Below, one piece after another: positions 34,179-45,900 of a stretch of 64,000 nucleotides of DNA. The stretch's first letter is position 1, and every line of letters begins with the position of its first letter. The notes below the pieces were generated by a model that saw nothing but the letters and a program-made list of their open reading frames with translations, had not been told where the DNA came from and did no database searches. A program made the translations under genes and the position numbers. The stretch is taken from the NCBI GenBank assembly GCA_028456385.1, contig JALNQF010000017.1, positions 1-64,000 of the forward strand. The letters run 5' to 3'. Source of the DNA: Ophiosphaerella korrae. Lineage: Eukaryota; Ascomycota; Dothideomycetes; Pleosporales; Phaeosphaeriaceae.

Positions 34179-36526
34179 GGCCCAGAATTATAGGTTGATC
34201 TTTACTGAAGTGTGAGGCTGGTCGGGTGTTGTCGTCGCTGACGTTCGTTCTACCGCTTTACGCTAGACCCGCCACTAGCCAACACTAAGCTTCCCGTCCA
34301 ACCGCTATCTAGACAAAACACCTTCCATCCTGATATCCCATCTTTCCACACACGACGGAAGATACAGGGGTTCTGCATGGACTGTGTTATGTCAATTAGG
34401 CATAGAACACGGTTGACAACGCCAGTCGTAATATAGAAGCTAATACGCTGCTCTTCACACTGAACTTTTCTACCTATTGTAGCCACCACCTCTTGTCAAG
34501 TTATATTATGGAGCGCTCTATTCGGCCGTGTGAACTTTATGCTCAGTCATATAATTCTTGGTTTCAACCGCTTATATATGGTTACTATCTGGATATACCT
34601 TCTTAAAGTAGTAGCTGTAAACTAAGCCACTTGTATCTTATAGATCCAAGTATAACATACTCTAAGACAAGAAATAAGTGATGTAATATTGTAATAAGAT
34701 CGTAAGAGAGCGAACGTAAGAGGACACAGTCAAGTAGAGTACTATTATATTATTGTACAGCTCTATCTCAAGAGTTTTGAAGTTCTCAATACGTAGTAGT
34801 ATTAACTAAGGTGTAGTACTTGATTGCAAGAGTAGCCTAGGAAGTATGAAGGTTGGAAATAAGTAGTCATTACGATAGAATTTTAACCAAAAAAAAAAAT
34901 TACTTATCTTATTATACGTAATGCTCGTAAGGGACTTGGACCTAGATGTAAAAGATAACAAAAAATCACGCTAAATCTACCTGCTTAGGCCTTGTACCAA
35001 TCCTAGCGTTTCCCTCGTCTGTTCCGAGATGGTTTATATGCCCTCTAGGAAGATTAGTTAACAGCTACCTTCCGTCAGAGTTTAGCTCGCAGCTCACTCC
35101 CAAGCAGCTTCAATATAGATCTCTTCAATCAACTCGTGACTCAACTTTCAACGTTTTCCCCAGCATTACCTACTTTACCAAGCCTAGTTTACGTTCTGTC
35201 AGCTACTTTCTAAGTCTACTCTTCAGGCTTATCGTGTTACTCCCATTAGTTAAACAGCAGAAGTACCAACAAGCTGCTCTTCTACACTCCAACCTTCTTT
35301 CTCTCTAGCAGTACCATAGTATTTACTAGAAGGACTAATACCAAGACAACATAAGTAACAAGCACCCACGTAGATTTTCGTCACCCAAACAAGCCCTTGG
35401 ACTTATTCTACCCGCAATTTACAGTTTTTTTAATGGGCTGATATTGTTATGCATGTTTGGCAACATGCTATTAGACTTAAGTGCGGCATTTACGTAGTGT
35501 ACCAGTGTCGATACCACTGCACGCATAGCCACTACAGATTGTTCTAACCTGCGTAGCGCCACATAAATACACTCTTCCAAATCATTTATATCAGAAGTGG
35601 TTAGCAAAAGCCAAAGAGTAGTAACTAGAAGAAATAAGTATATACGTATATACGTTCCGGAAACACTACATTATGCTTTTTTTTATAATATTAGAAAAGT
35701 ATTAGCAAGAAGTTATCACCTAGGAAACCGGCACAAAACATGATAGAGCCCTTGTTTTATACCTATAAAAACCCGTTCGTAACGTTGCAAGTATTCCAAT
35801 ATATATCAAAGAACAAGTATACCTAATATAGTTTAGTGGCCTCGTTAGCATTGCACGTTTCGTCTATCAGAGCGAAACTAAACTGTACCCGCTAACTAGG
35901 GACTAGACTAACATACCAATAATGCTGTCGTATCTCTTCACACTCTCAGACTTATTACGCTAGCCAGCAGAGACAATCGCTATAGCCATAGGACTTCTTC
36001 GAACAACCATTCAGTCAGTACTTACATCCGAAGCCGAAGCCCTACAGAAGCAAACAGGGAGAAAGCCTACTATTACAGACAAAATCCGAGGACGCCTAGT
36101 TACTTGTGCCATATCGGACGCTGCTCATCATCGGATAACGTACGTGGAGATTGCCCAGTTAGAAGGGATGCAGGCGGGCTGGAAAGCTCTAATGACAACT
36201 CTATGGTTTATATAGTACAGAAAATATATACTGGTCTAATAGCTCTCTAGATCTAAACCCAATAGATAATATATGGCGGCTGCCGAAATAAAGAGTAGCG
36301 AAGAGATTTCCACATACGCTTGCAGATTCAAGGCGATGCATAGAAAAAGAGTGGGCGGTATTGGACCTTTGTAGTGTCGCTCGATATGTTGAAAACATGA
36401 ATAAATGTTGTTAGGCTGTAATAGATGTGAAGGGAGGGATGGATATCGTGGAGTCAGTGTGGTGAGCGGCGAACTTGGTAAAAGTCACCGCACCCCGCAC
36501 CTGCATCTTGCACACTTCCCATATCA
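34179..36526. other. Gene-free, AT-rich repeat-like island
   Basis: About 2.3 kb with AT-rich stretches at 34500-35000 and 35600-35830, no sustained coding frame, and a broken Tc1/mariner copy at its right side. A 62-codon minus frame at 35607-35419 has no recognised features. Probably old transposon debris. Confidence 0.6.
36040..36415 (+). mobile_element. Internally deleted Tc1/mariner transposase remnant
   Basis: Two transposase pieces on the + strand. The first (about 36040-36200) reads GRKPTITDKIRGRLVTCAIS, then YVEIAQLEG, a helix-turn-helix DNA-binding part. The second (about 36235-36410) reads LDLNPIDNIWRLPK, stop, then CIEKEWAVLDLC and YVENMN, matching the S-P-D-L-N-P-I-E-N-x-W block and C-terminal helix of Tc1/mariner transposases. 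Most of the DDE core between them is missing, apart from a DNS trace of the second catalytic Asp near 36193. Stops and a frameshift show it is dead. Terminal inverted repeats were not found. Confidence 0.8.
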
Positions 36527-37938
36527 ATGCCATCAGACTTTGTCATCTCCTCCTGGCTGGCTGATGTCGATGCTGCCGTCGCTGAATCGACATTGCAAAA
36601 GAGGCAATACGCCCTAGCACCCGCCACTACGAACATAGATCGACCACCCTCTCCCCCTCAATCAAACTCGAGGAGGTCACAACGTCTAAGAAGTCGGAAT
36701 CGGCGGCCAGTGCAGCAGGTCACAGCGGCCGTCGAGGCAGAGGTCGAGTCCCGTCAACCTCGTGCTCGCTCCGCGAATAAGTCAGTTGCTGCGCTTGCGA
36801 ATCCTGGTCACCATGCACCAATTCTGTTGCCGTCCATATCTTCGCCCTCCTCACAATACGTCGCAGCGCTCGATCCGGATGACGCCGCAAGTGCAGCGAG
36901 CAGGTCCACAACGACTCAATCCCAGAGCGATTCGAAGCGGACGCGGACTACAAGTCCAAAGAAGACACTGCGCGAATTGAGAATGCTGAACAAGCCCATC
37001 GAATACGTTTCCAACCGCAGCCGTCTGCTCCCAGAGATGCTTCCGCACTGGCGGGCTTTGGGCGGCATTTGTCGCGACCTCGAGACTATTCCGGCTTCCA
37101 TTGCACCACGGCTGGAGGACGAGTTCATCCAGGAGAACATGATCGATCACGATGCCAACCGCGAAGGAGTCGAGCTCGAATACGGGACTTTGCTGGAGAT
37201 TCACGCAGAAGCTCGACGATGTGCAGACCGCGGGTCACACGAGGCACAATGGAACACCAAAGTGCATGGCCGGATCTTGTCATGCGCCCTGCGGCCCTTC
37301 GGCTCGCGCTTCGAATCTATCAACATGTCCGTCTCCCTCACCTGATACATTTGCTCAATTAACCTGTTTCTAGAACTTCAGCAAAACCCATCCCGGACTT
37401 CGCCCCGCTCTACAAAAACGACCCCTCAGGCCCCAAGATTGTCGACTTCTCCATCAACCTCGTCCCCACCTATGGCTCCTCTCTCGAATCCGCCATCGAC
37501 ACCCTCCTCCTCAATGAACCCCTACACTTCCTCTCAATCAACCAGACGCTCAATGAAGCATACAGGGAGCCCGCCATTATATCCATCGAGACAAAAAAGG
37601 GCTACTACGAAGAAGAAGACGCCAGGTTCAAGCTGGGTATGTGGATTGCCGCGTGGCAGAATCGGGTCGCTGCATTCTGGCCCGGGGAAAAGCTGGTGTG
37701 CACGCCTTTGCCAGGGCTGATCGTGTTTGGGCATGAGTGGTGGATGTACTGGGTTGTTGATAAGGACACGACGGTGGATATCATTGAGTTTCCTATCGGT
37801 ATTGGATCCACAAGAACTGTGGCTGGCTGCTATCGATTGCTGGCTGTCATTCGCTACTTGCTGGGTGTTTGGACACCGGAGGCTTTTCTGCCTTGGTTGA
37901 GGGAGAAAGTTTTGGGTCTTGAGAGGGAAGAGGAGTGA
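36527..37938 (+). CDS. PD-(D/E)XK nuclease-like protein (PDDEXK_12 type)
   Basis: Exons 36527-37326 and 37374-37938 (47-nt intron, GTCCGT/TTCTAG), 454 residues. It starts MPSDFVISSWLADVDAAVAE, the W-L-x-D-V motif typical of a large fungus-specific family with a PD-(D/E)XK nuclease-like C-terminus. Then comes a disordered Ser/Arg/Pro linker (about 40-145), the block LRELRMLNKPIEYV (about 147-160), conserved helices (EIHAEARRCADRGSHEAQWN), and the nuclease-like core: KIVDFSINL supplies the Asp and AIISIETKKG the E-x-K triad, followed by LGMWIAAWQNRV. Catalytic residues look intact. The biological role of this family is unknown; members are numerous and often sit in variable, repeat-rich regions, as here. 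Confidence 0.85.
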
Positions 37939-38073
37939 GTTCCCCACTACAATTCACAACTGGCTATACCCTACTTTAGATTTTAAGTACTCCCTCGCGT
38001 AAGCTTAGCGAGAGAGCACATTATATGATATAATTTCTTCATCTCTATACTCTACAGGTTTCTAGTAACGTAG

Positions 38074-38269
38074 TTTACAAGTAAGTAACGTTTACAAGTG
38101 AGTAACGTTTACAAGCGAGTAACGTATACAAGTGAGTAACATTTACAAGTAAGTAACGTTTACAAGTAAGTAATACTTACAAGTGGGTGATACTTGCAAG
38201 TGAGTGATACTTACAAGTAAGTAATGTTTACAAGTAATGTTTACAAGTAATACTTACAAGCGAGTGACG
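38074..38269. repeat. Tandem array of 12 near-17-bp units
   Basis: Units follow TTTACAAGTRAGTAACG: nine of 17 bp in a row (38074-38226), two of 13 bp that lack the second AGTA (38227-38252), and a last 17-bp unit. Variation is confined to transitions at a few positions. The core TTACAAG recurs in reverse orientation at 38410-38453. Confidence 0.95.
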
Positions 38270-38409
38270 CGCCCTACCAACTTTGCGCGCCAATCGTTTT
38301 GAATTTGGTTTGATTCAATAGATGAGGTAGCGAGCTGGACATCTACTTCATTTGAAGTTAACTGAATAGCATGGCGTTGAGCCATTGTGAATTGAGTAAA
38401 GCATCACCC

Positions 38410-38453
38410 GCTTGTAAGCATTAATTGCTTGTAGGCATTACTCACTTGTAAAC
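38410..38453. repeat. Inverted copies of the array core
   Basis: CGCTTGTAAGCATTA, GCTTGTAGGCATTA and CTCACTTGTAAACC are reverse-complement relatives of the ACAAGTRAGTAA units, about 140 bp after the array ends. Oppositely oriented clusters of a short motif resemble subterminal transposase-binding sites of DNA transposons, but no element is proven. Confidence 0.7.
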
Positions 38454-38507
38454 CACGTTATATTAGGTTTTTCTGCCCTATATAGAGGGATATCAGATTA
38501 AATATTG

Positions 38508-38544
38508 AGCTGTAGGTACTCGAAGTACCACCTCAGCTACAGCT
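38508..38544. repeat. Bulged perfect-stem hairpin
   Basis: AGCTGTAG (38508-38515) pairs with CTACAGCT (38537-38544), and inside it GGTACT pairs with AGTACC around a CGA loop. A TATATA box-like stretch precedes it by about 30 bp. It could be part of an LTR or a noncoding transcript; function unknown. Confidence 0.55.
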
Positions 38545-38809
38545 ATATGTATACGGTTAACCTCTGTAGAAACAAATAAATATCCCATGATTTACTTCCA
38601 TAGTTACCAACGTCCTCTTTCTTTAACTATCAAGGTATTTATTCTACCATATCGCAAAAAAAAACCCCTAAGAACATACCAGAATGCTAGATAACACCTA
38701 GGTATATAGGAACTAGAGCGCGCAAAATAGTAGCATCGGATTACGCCATCGAATAGAGCCGCTCTGCAAGTAATCGGAGATAAATAATATATTTCCCAAT
38801 CACATCACC

Positions 38810-38836
38810 ATCACCACCACCACCACCACCACCACC
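38810..38836. repeat. (CAC)n microsatellite
   Basis: CAC/CAT trinucleotide run in intergenic DNA. Confidence 0.9.
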
Positions 38837-39246
38837 CGCATTTAACTATATATTATTCTCCCCGCGGTAGCGAAATGATTGCCCAAAAAGCACGCCAGGA
38901 AGCACAAAAACACACTAAAAAAGACATTTTAGTACGTCGTGCGGTGGCCGTAACCAACAACCAGACGGAAAAACACCATCGTAGCTATACTGTCAAGCGA
39001 TTTGTTATCGCCTCTCTGATATTATTCACACAGCTTTCGTCACTTCAAATTGGATTTGTTTGCATTTACATGTTTTTTTCTCCCGGTAATACAGCTTCAG
39101 CTCCCTGGCAACTTGGTAAAGAACAAGCCTTCGTAGCCATCGAACAACAAGCAGACCACAAGCGTAGTTTGCACGCTTACAACCCCATATTAACTACAAA
39201 AATCTTCATTCATATCTACACTCTCATCCCATCACAAAATCCAAAG

Positions 39247-39379
39247 GGTATCCAATCCAATCCAATCCAATCCAATCCCATCCCATCCCATCCCCTTTTG
39301 CCACGCAAATCAACGCCAAACCATGCCATGCCATGCCATGCAATCCCAACCCTCACACACACACACACACACACACACC
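39247..39379. repeat. Cluster of 5-bp and 2-bp microsatellites
   Basis: Adjacent runs of ATCCA, CATCC, CATGC and AC repeats in the 3' flank of the PalH gene. Confidence 0.9.
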
Positions 39380-39481
39380 ACTCCCCCCCAATTCCATTCC
39401 CACCCACCGTGCGCCAATCAAAACAAGGGTATCTGCGTCATTCGTAATCAAAACTTCTCCAGCGGTAAATCAGGCGTTATA

Positions 39482-41721
39482 TCATCTGTCGTGGTTTGTA
39501 CAAGTATGTGCTCCCTCACACGCACATTTCCCCACCTCTCCCCGTCCATCGGCGCTCGTCAGTACATCCTCCTCCTCCTCAATAGCCGTCGGCACACGCG
39601 AAGGATGGAAGCCAGTCGACGCCGAAGCACTCGCCTCATCCTGCTGTTGCTGCTGCATCAAACCAATATCCGGCGACCACGTTTGCCCCCTCGGCTGCGC
39701 CGGGATAATCGTGACGGGCAACGCCGCCTCAATCTCTGGGCCAGGTTTTTTCTTGGAGCGGAACTTCTCCCCTTGCTGGGCGGCAAAGGTTCCCAAACGG
39801 TCGGCGAGGGCGAGGCCGGCGTAGTTGCGTGGTGGGATATTGGCGACGACGTCGTCGACGGCGAGGGGCTCTATGACCCGGGCGTGCTGGAGTTCTTGCG
39901 GTGGGGTGCGGCCGTGGCGGCGGAAGGTGGTGGCTACGGAGTGCCATTGCCATTTGGTCTTGGTGGGGGGGAGGGGTTGGGCGCCTTTCTCGAGATCGTC
40001 TGGATCAACAGGCTGGTTCGAATGTGTTGTAGGATTGGATTGTCCTTGTGGTGGTGGTAGGTTGCCTTGGCTTGTTCGATCTCCTCCTGTTCCGGGCTGG
40101 CGGGGAGGTGGTGTCTCGCTGATTGGGTGGTATCGTACTGTGTACACTGTTGAGTCGGCGGAGGTTGTGTCTGTCCGGCTTACTGGCGACGAAATGACAG
40201 GAACAGGTGGTGGAGTTTGCACGCGCATGTAGTTGCGCGAATTTCTGTCGCCCCCCGCAGAGTCTGAGCGACGAAGGGCGGGCATCGGTGCGGGGATGTG
40301 AATGTTCCGGTTCTGCCGTGTTTGTATGCGAGGCGACACGGTCACCTTTCGTCCAAGTCTGTGGGCAAGATGATTGACTCGGCTAGTTTGGGCCGTAGTA
40401 AAAGTACCGAGCGCAAATGCTGTGCCTCCTCCTCCTCCTCCTCCTCCTCCTCCTCCTGATTTCTTTTCGTCATGTGATTGATGGCTCTGTCGTTTGGACG
40501 GCCATCTTGAGTCGGATGATGATGGTGTGGCGTCGAGCATATCGTCTCCATCGTAAACTTCTCTTCCTAGAATTCCGTCTTTTCTCTCTTCTCTTTCTAG
40601 TGCTTCTATCCGTTCTACCCACTCCCATACAATGACGCTGGCAGCGGCAGCGCCGACCCAGCGAAAATAGTCTCCCCAACCGGCAATGGTGTAGTTGGCG
40701 ATATCAGTGATAAAGAAAACAACAGGGGTAAGGATAGCAATAATGGACAGCAGGGAAACAACGCTCATGTTCCACATCATGGAATGATAAAAGGCGTATC
40801 GTCGCTTGGTAATAGCATAGTACATGACCCAGGCGGCGTACAGCATGCTGAGAGATAGCTGGAAGAGGTAGCTGAGAGCTGGGATGGCGGTGTCGAAATG
40901 GGCAGGGCGGCTGTTGTTTTCGTAGGGACCGAAGCTGTTGAGCGAGCTGAAGGTTATGTCGAGGAGGATCAGGGCAAAGCCTACCCACTTGATGATGACC
41001 TTCTCTTTATGTCGCGGGAACAGGCGTATCAGAGTCTGCACCTGAGCAAGCCAGATGAAGATGTCGGAGATGATACGCGAGACTTTGATTTCCATGCCGG
41101 CCACGACCAGGTCGCGCAGCTCCATGGCGTCGATGAAGCCCTCCTTGTACTGGCGGCCGGCAATCTTGAACGTGTCGGCGGTGGCGAGAGTCAAGGAAAT
41201 GGCGACGGTCAGGGCAGCGACCTTCTGGAGCCAGGGCCGGCTGCCGACGCCGATGATGGATCCGCCTCCCGTCGCGCCGCTGATCATGCCGCGCCGGCCC
41301 ATGAGGCCTGAGCGGCCGGTGGCATTGCCGACGAAAAAGGTGCGCGGAGTGATGATGAGCATGATAACGAGCATCCAGGCGATGACGGTGGCGGCGCCGG
41401 TAGCATAGGCCTGGGGGGTGATGGAGGCATGGAAGGGGTCCCGGATGTCGGCGATGCTGGTGATGCCGCCGGTAGCCTCGTCAATCGAGGTGTCGAGGGC
41501 GTTGGAGCATTGCGGGCGGAAGAAGGCGTCAGTGTCGAGGGTGATGAAGTTGCCCGGGGCCAGCTCGATGACCCCGTAGGCGGGGAGCTTGTACGAGGGA
41601 CAGTGCTGGAGACGCATCAGTAAGGCGGGTGTTGGGAGGGCAGGCGCGGGTGGGCACGTACAAAAGGCTTGGACTGGTCGCGCGTCCACAGGAGGGGCTG
41701 CGCGACGTGGTCCTCCCACAT
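39482..41721 (-). CDS. palH: PalH/Rim21 ambient-pH sensor
   Basis: Seven-transmembrane plasma-membrane sensor of alkaline pH, acting with PalF/PalI upstream of PacC processing. Exons 41721-41662 (MWEDHVAQPLLWTRDQSKPF) and 41605-39482, joined over a 56-nt intron (GTACGT/CTCCAG) in phase 0; 727 residues. The extracellular N-terminus (HCPSYKLPAYGVIELAPGN, then FFRPQC) is the PalH hallmark. Hydrophobic spans follow, from about residue 85 (AATVIAWMLVIMLII) to about 340 (VVSLLSIIAILTPVVFFI). Next comes the conserved segment WVERIEALEREERKDGILG, then YDGDDMLD. The cytoplasmic tail (about 350 residues) is disordered and contains a poly-Gly run encoded by a GGA/GGC-like repeat. The start is the first ATG that joins in phase. 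Confidence 0.92.
40425..40458. repeat. In-frame trinucleotide repeat (poly-Gly)
   Basis: CCT repeat on the + strand within the PalH tail, giving about 11 consecutive Gly codons on the minus strand; likely length-variable between isolates. Confidence 0.9.
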
Positions 41722-42961
41722 GCTCGCGGCGTGTGGTGGGTGTACTGATCCAGCAGCAGCAGAGGCCCGGCGCTAAGGTTCACGGGTACGTCCCATGGGC
41801 AGACAGAGGGGCGGCGGTGGGGGTTGGCGGGCGGCGCGGCATGCGGCCGGCGAGGGCGTGTCGTGGTGCGGCGTGGTGGTGAGGGTGTGTGGTTGTGAAG
41901 GGAGGGAAGAGCCAAGCAAAGTCAAGCTTCGAGAGAGAGGCGCCATCGAGTTGACACACTACAGGAGGCCGGCCCACGTTGCCCGGCACTGGACGCCCCG
42001 ATTGGCACGCCCCCGCGCCCGGACCCGCCCCCCACCAGACCCCAACCAGACGGGTGAAACGCCGCCTTTGGCCACTGCGACAGGTTTCGCCAGAGTGCCG
42101 CCGCGACGCACGACGACGACCTGCTCGTTCCCCAGTCTGGGCATTAGCACGTCTGCAGCTCGCCGCGATGCGTTGAGCGCCGGCCGGCGAGGTGTGCAGA
42201 CACACGGAGCCGGCTCGCCGCTGCTTGTCGGTGGCGTTCTGCAGCTGGCACAGCCGTGCGTAGCTCGTCCCCGCCGTCGCATTTGGCTGGCTGGCTGGCT
42301 GGCTGGCGCACCCTCACCACAGCCGACGCATCGGGTTTTGCCCGCCTCCTGAAAAAGCGCCAAAGCCAGGCCGACAGAGTTTGCATCTCAGCAAAGCTTA
42401 GCCCCGCCGCCCACATCAAGCACTTCTGCCCAGCTTTCACGTGCCGGCTTGACTTCTTTGTCCACGCAGCCAGGAGCCGCTCAATTGGTGTGCTGTCCCT
42501 CGTCTCGGCGTGATTCACGTAGGTCGGCAGGCCGATATGGAGAGGCTCGCTTGATCAATCATGTGGGCAGGTGGCACAGAGAGCCAGTAGCCAAACTCGG
42601 CCTAGTCTACTTCTTCTTCCAAATCATCAGCAGCAGCCAATCTTCCTTCCAAGCCCCAGCACTTGCAGCCAGATGATCAGATAAGATATCGTCCAATGTC
42701 CATGTCTAGCGGCGTGCAAGTAGGTCGTGCATCGTGGTCGCCCGGGCGCAAGCCTGCCTCCTGTTTGAAAGTAAATATGCGCAGCGTTGAAGTCTGCAGC
42801 CAGATCGATGGCGTAGGCGGTGACACGTGATCCTACATGTGGAAGCGACGCGACCAGCCATCATAACGCGTCCACCCCCACAAAACATCATCCCCAATTG
42901 TGGTGCCAGGGTGTCCACCTCAATCCAGCAAACGGCCAGCCATTCATCGAGTGCACGCAAT
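41722..42961. other. Divergent promoter region, PalH / Scc3
   Basis: 1.24 kb of GC-rich DNA shared by two divergently transcribed genes. It contains a (GGCT)n run at 42284-42307. Long frames on both strands reflect GC richness; none is convincing. Confidence 0.6.
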
Positions 42962-45900
42962 ATGAGCGCGGCGGTCTTGGCCCCCGAGGTCGAAAACACC
43001 GCGTCCTCTGCTCCCCGTCGTCGCAGTGGACGCGTATCCAGGAAGCCGGAAAAGTTTACGCTCGCCACAAGCCCCGCGGATAGTGCAAAGCGGAAGCGCG
43101 GCGACAACGACGATAGCGGCGTCGATGCAGACGAGCCTTCATCGGATGAGCCGACTGAAAGCAGCGAAGGCGAGCCCGATGACGAAGAGTTGAGAGAGCG
43201 CCGGCGCAAGCGCAAGGGCAAAGCTCCAGCGAAGCGGTCTGCGCCCAAGAAACCCAAGACGAATGGCACCACGCTCAGTCTTGCCATCCGGCCTGCAGCA
43301 GGCGCGTCCAAGAAGCTCGCAAAGCGCCCGCGCAAAGCTGCCATTCGCAAGAGCGCAATTTCAGAGGAGGAGCCAGAGGGGCTGTACGGTATGTGAGAGC
43401 AGAGTTGCGCGATTGATCACAGCTGATATAGCACAGCCGACGTGTTTGCCAGTGGAGACCGACTCGAGGACGTCGCAGCCAGATGGATTACGCGCTTCAA
43501 CGAACATGAGGCGAAAGCTGCAGCTGAGATTGTCAATCTGGTGCTGCGCGCTGCTGGATGTGACCTTCGCATAGATGAGGACGACATTGCAGATCCAGAC
43601 AATGCGCCGAGTCGCGTGGCAGAGATACAGGAGGAGTTCCAAACGGTGGGCTTTCGCTCCTCGACCGCACTCCAGCGCATGCTAATCGAATACAGTACGA
43701 CGTAACCGAATACCCGTTGATTGCCAAAGCCAAAGATGGTGGCGGCCAGGCGTTTCGTAACGCGCTGCATGGCTTTTTCTTCACCCTTGTCCAGGCCGTA
43801 GCCCAATCAGGGCTCCTGTACGAAAACTCAGAACTCCTTGAGAACATTTCGGTCTGGCTCGGCGCCATGTCCTCTACTGGCAATCGGCCATTCCGCCACA
43901 CCAGTACGGTTGCAGCACTCGCCATCACTACTGCCTTGTCAACAGTTGCGAGTAATTTGGTTGATAGTGCAGCCAAGAGGCAACGTCAAAGCGAGGCTGA
44001 GTCCAAGAAGTTGCGGGTCAATAAGGCACGCGTAACTGCTGCAGACAAGGAGATTGATGAATACACACACCGACTGCAGGCTGTGGATAGTGCTTTGGGC
44101 GACTGGTTCAGCGTGGTCTACGTCCATCGATACCGGGATGTGGATCCGAGAATTCGAGTCGACTGTGTTGTCGCATTGGCGGATTGGATCATCGCCTATC
44201 CGGACAGATTCTTTGACGGCACACATCTGAGGTACCTAGGCTGGGTTCTATCAGACCCAAACCCGTCAACAAGAGTAGAGGTCCTCCATCAACTTGCGCG
44301 ATTGTTTCGTGACGAAGACAAACTCGCAGGACTCAAGACATTTACGGAACGGTTTCGCCCACGAATTGTCGAAATCGCGACACATGACGCCGAGAACCAC
44401 GTTCGTGCCACAGCAGTCGACCTTCTTGACATCTTGCGCGAAGCTGGTTTCCTGGAGCCTGACGACATTGATGCGGTTGGCAAGCTTATTTTCGACGCGG
44501 ACGCCAAAGTGCGCAAGTCTGTCATGGGTTTCTTCGCAGAGAATGTCAACGCTGCATATGAGGCCATTGTGGAAGACATGGGTGGTGAGGATGTGCTCAA
44601 CGAAGCATTGGCACCTCCGGATGATGATGACGAAGAAGAGTATCACAATCCACGACTCGAGTGGCTGAAGCTCAAATGTCTAGTCGAACAGCTTCTATCC
44701 TATGATGAAGCCGGAGCGGAACTGCCTTCTCAGCTTGTGCGGTTTGCACCATCTGGCGCTGAGATGGGCTTGATAGAAGCTGGCATCGAATCTCGATTCT
44801 CGTTGGCAGCACAGGCGCTTTACGACGCTATTCCCGAAATCCAATCATGGGAAGTTATAGCTGGCTACCTTCTATATGACCATTCACAGCGGACACGCAG
44901 GGGAGGTGGTGGCGATGCCGCTGCTATGCTTCGACACAACTCCCAGCTAGACGAAAAGCACGAGACTGTTCTCCTTGATATCCTAAACGCGGTAGTTCGG
45001 TTACGGCTGCAGCGCCTAGCGGAGGCACATAAAGATAAGAAGAAAACCAAGGCGCAGCGTGAAAGCGACGAAGAGGATCAAGCAGACATGGCTAGGCGAT
45101 TGTCTCTTATCATCCCTCAACTTCTCAAGAAGTTTGGCGCTCTACCTGAAGCGGCAGCACTATGTCTCCGACTAGAGCGCGAGCTCAACCTGGATGTTTT
45201 TCAAGAATTACGGCAGAATGCAGCTCTTACAGCGTTGCTCGATGACATCAACAAGCAGTTTCTTACACATCACAACGAAACTGTTCTCAGCGAGGCGATA
45301 GAATCGATCCTTCATGCCCAAGGCAACGATGAGTTGAAAGAGACAGTTGATCTTAGGGTACAGGCTCTATGGGATGATGTAATCCACACTTTTGATGCTC
45401 TACGGAAGGGCAAGAGCTTTTCCAAAAGAGGAAACCTCGACCAAAATATCTTGGTTGGCGTGTCCAACGTGGTTCTGAAATTAGCCCAGCTTGCAAAAGC
45501 TTCCGATGCCTCAGTCCTTGATAACATCACTGCGCCCTTGACATCAAGAAATAAGGGCAAGAGAAGTGCGTTGGATACTCCTCCCATCACCTCTCTATTA
45601 GAGATTCTTGAAAGAGGTATACCAGTTGAGACTCTTGATGCTGAGACAGAAGAGGTAGAGGATACGCTTGTTCGGCACTCTATGTCCTTGATGCTCATCT
45701 ATTTCATGTGGAAGTGCAGAGACTGCGCAGTTCATGTTGAAGAGGGTACAAATATACCTGACGATGAGCTTATGGCTATAGTGGAGCGGAGGGACACGTG
45801 TGTGACAGTGCTCATGCGGATCATGGAAAGCCGCAAAGGCGCAGATGAAGTGCGAGTGGATGCGGCGAATCTCCTGTTGGACATCTACACCATGTTCCAC

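Larger units (their letters stand above)
37939..39481. other. Repeat-rich intergenic island
   Basis: About 1.5 kb between the PDDEXK gene and the PalH 3' end, with a 17-bp tandem array, inverted copies of its core, a hairpin near 38508-38544 and several microsatellites. A 190-codon + frame at 38875-39447 runs through the microsatellites and is not credible. Confidence 0.7.

Noticed and set aside
38074..38269. CRISPR-like direct repeats
   Set aside because: Units are contiguous, with no spacers, and the DNA is fungal; this is a tandem minisatellite or binding-site array.
38875..39447. 190-codon frame on the + strand
   Set aside because: It runs through four microsatellites, lies in the 3' flank of PalH and has no family signature.
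41589..42518. Long overlapping frames on both strands between PalH and Scc3
   Set aside because: GC-rich promoter DNA gives long chance frames; composition is Arg/Pro/Ala-rich with no motif and no splice support.
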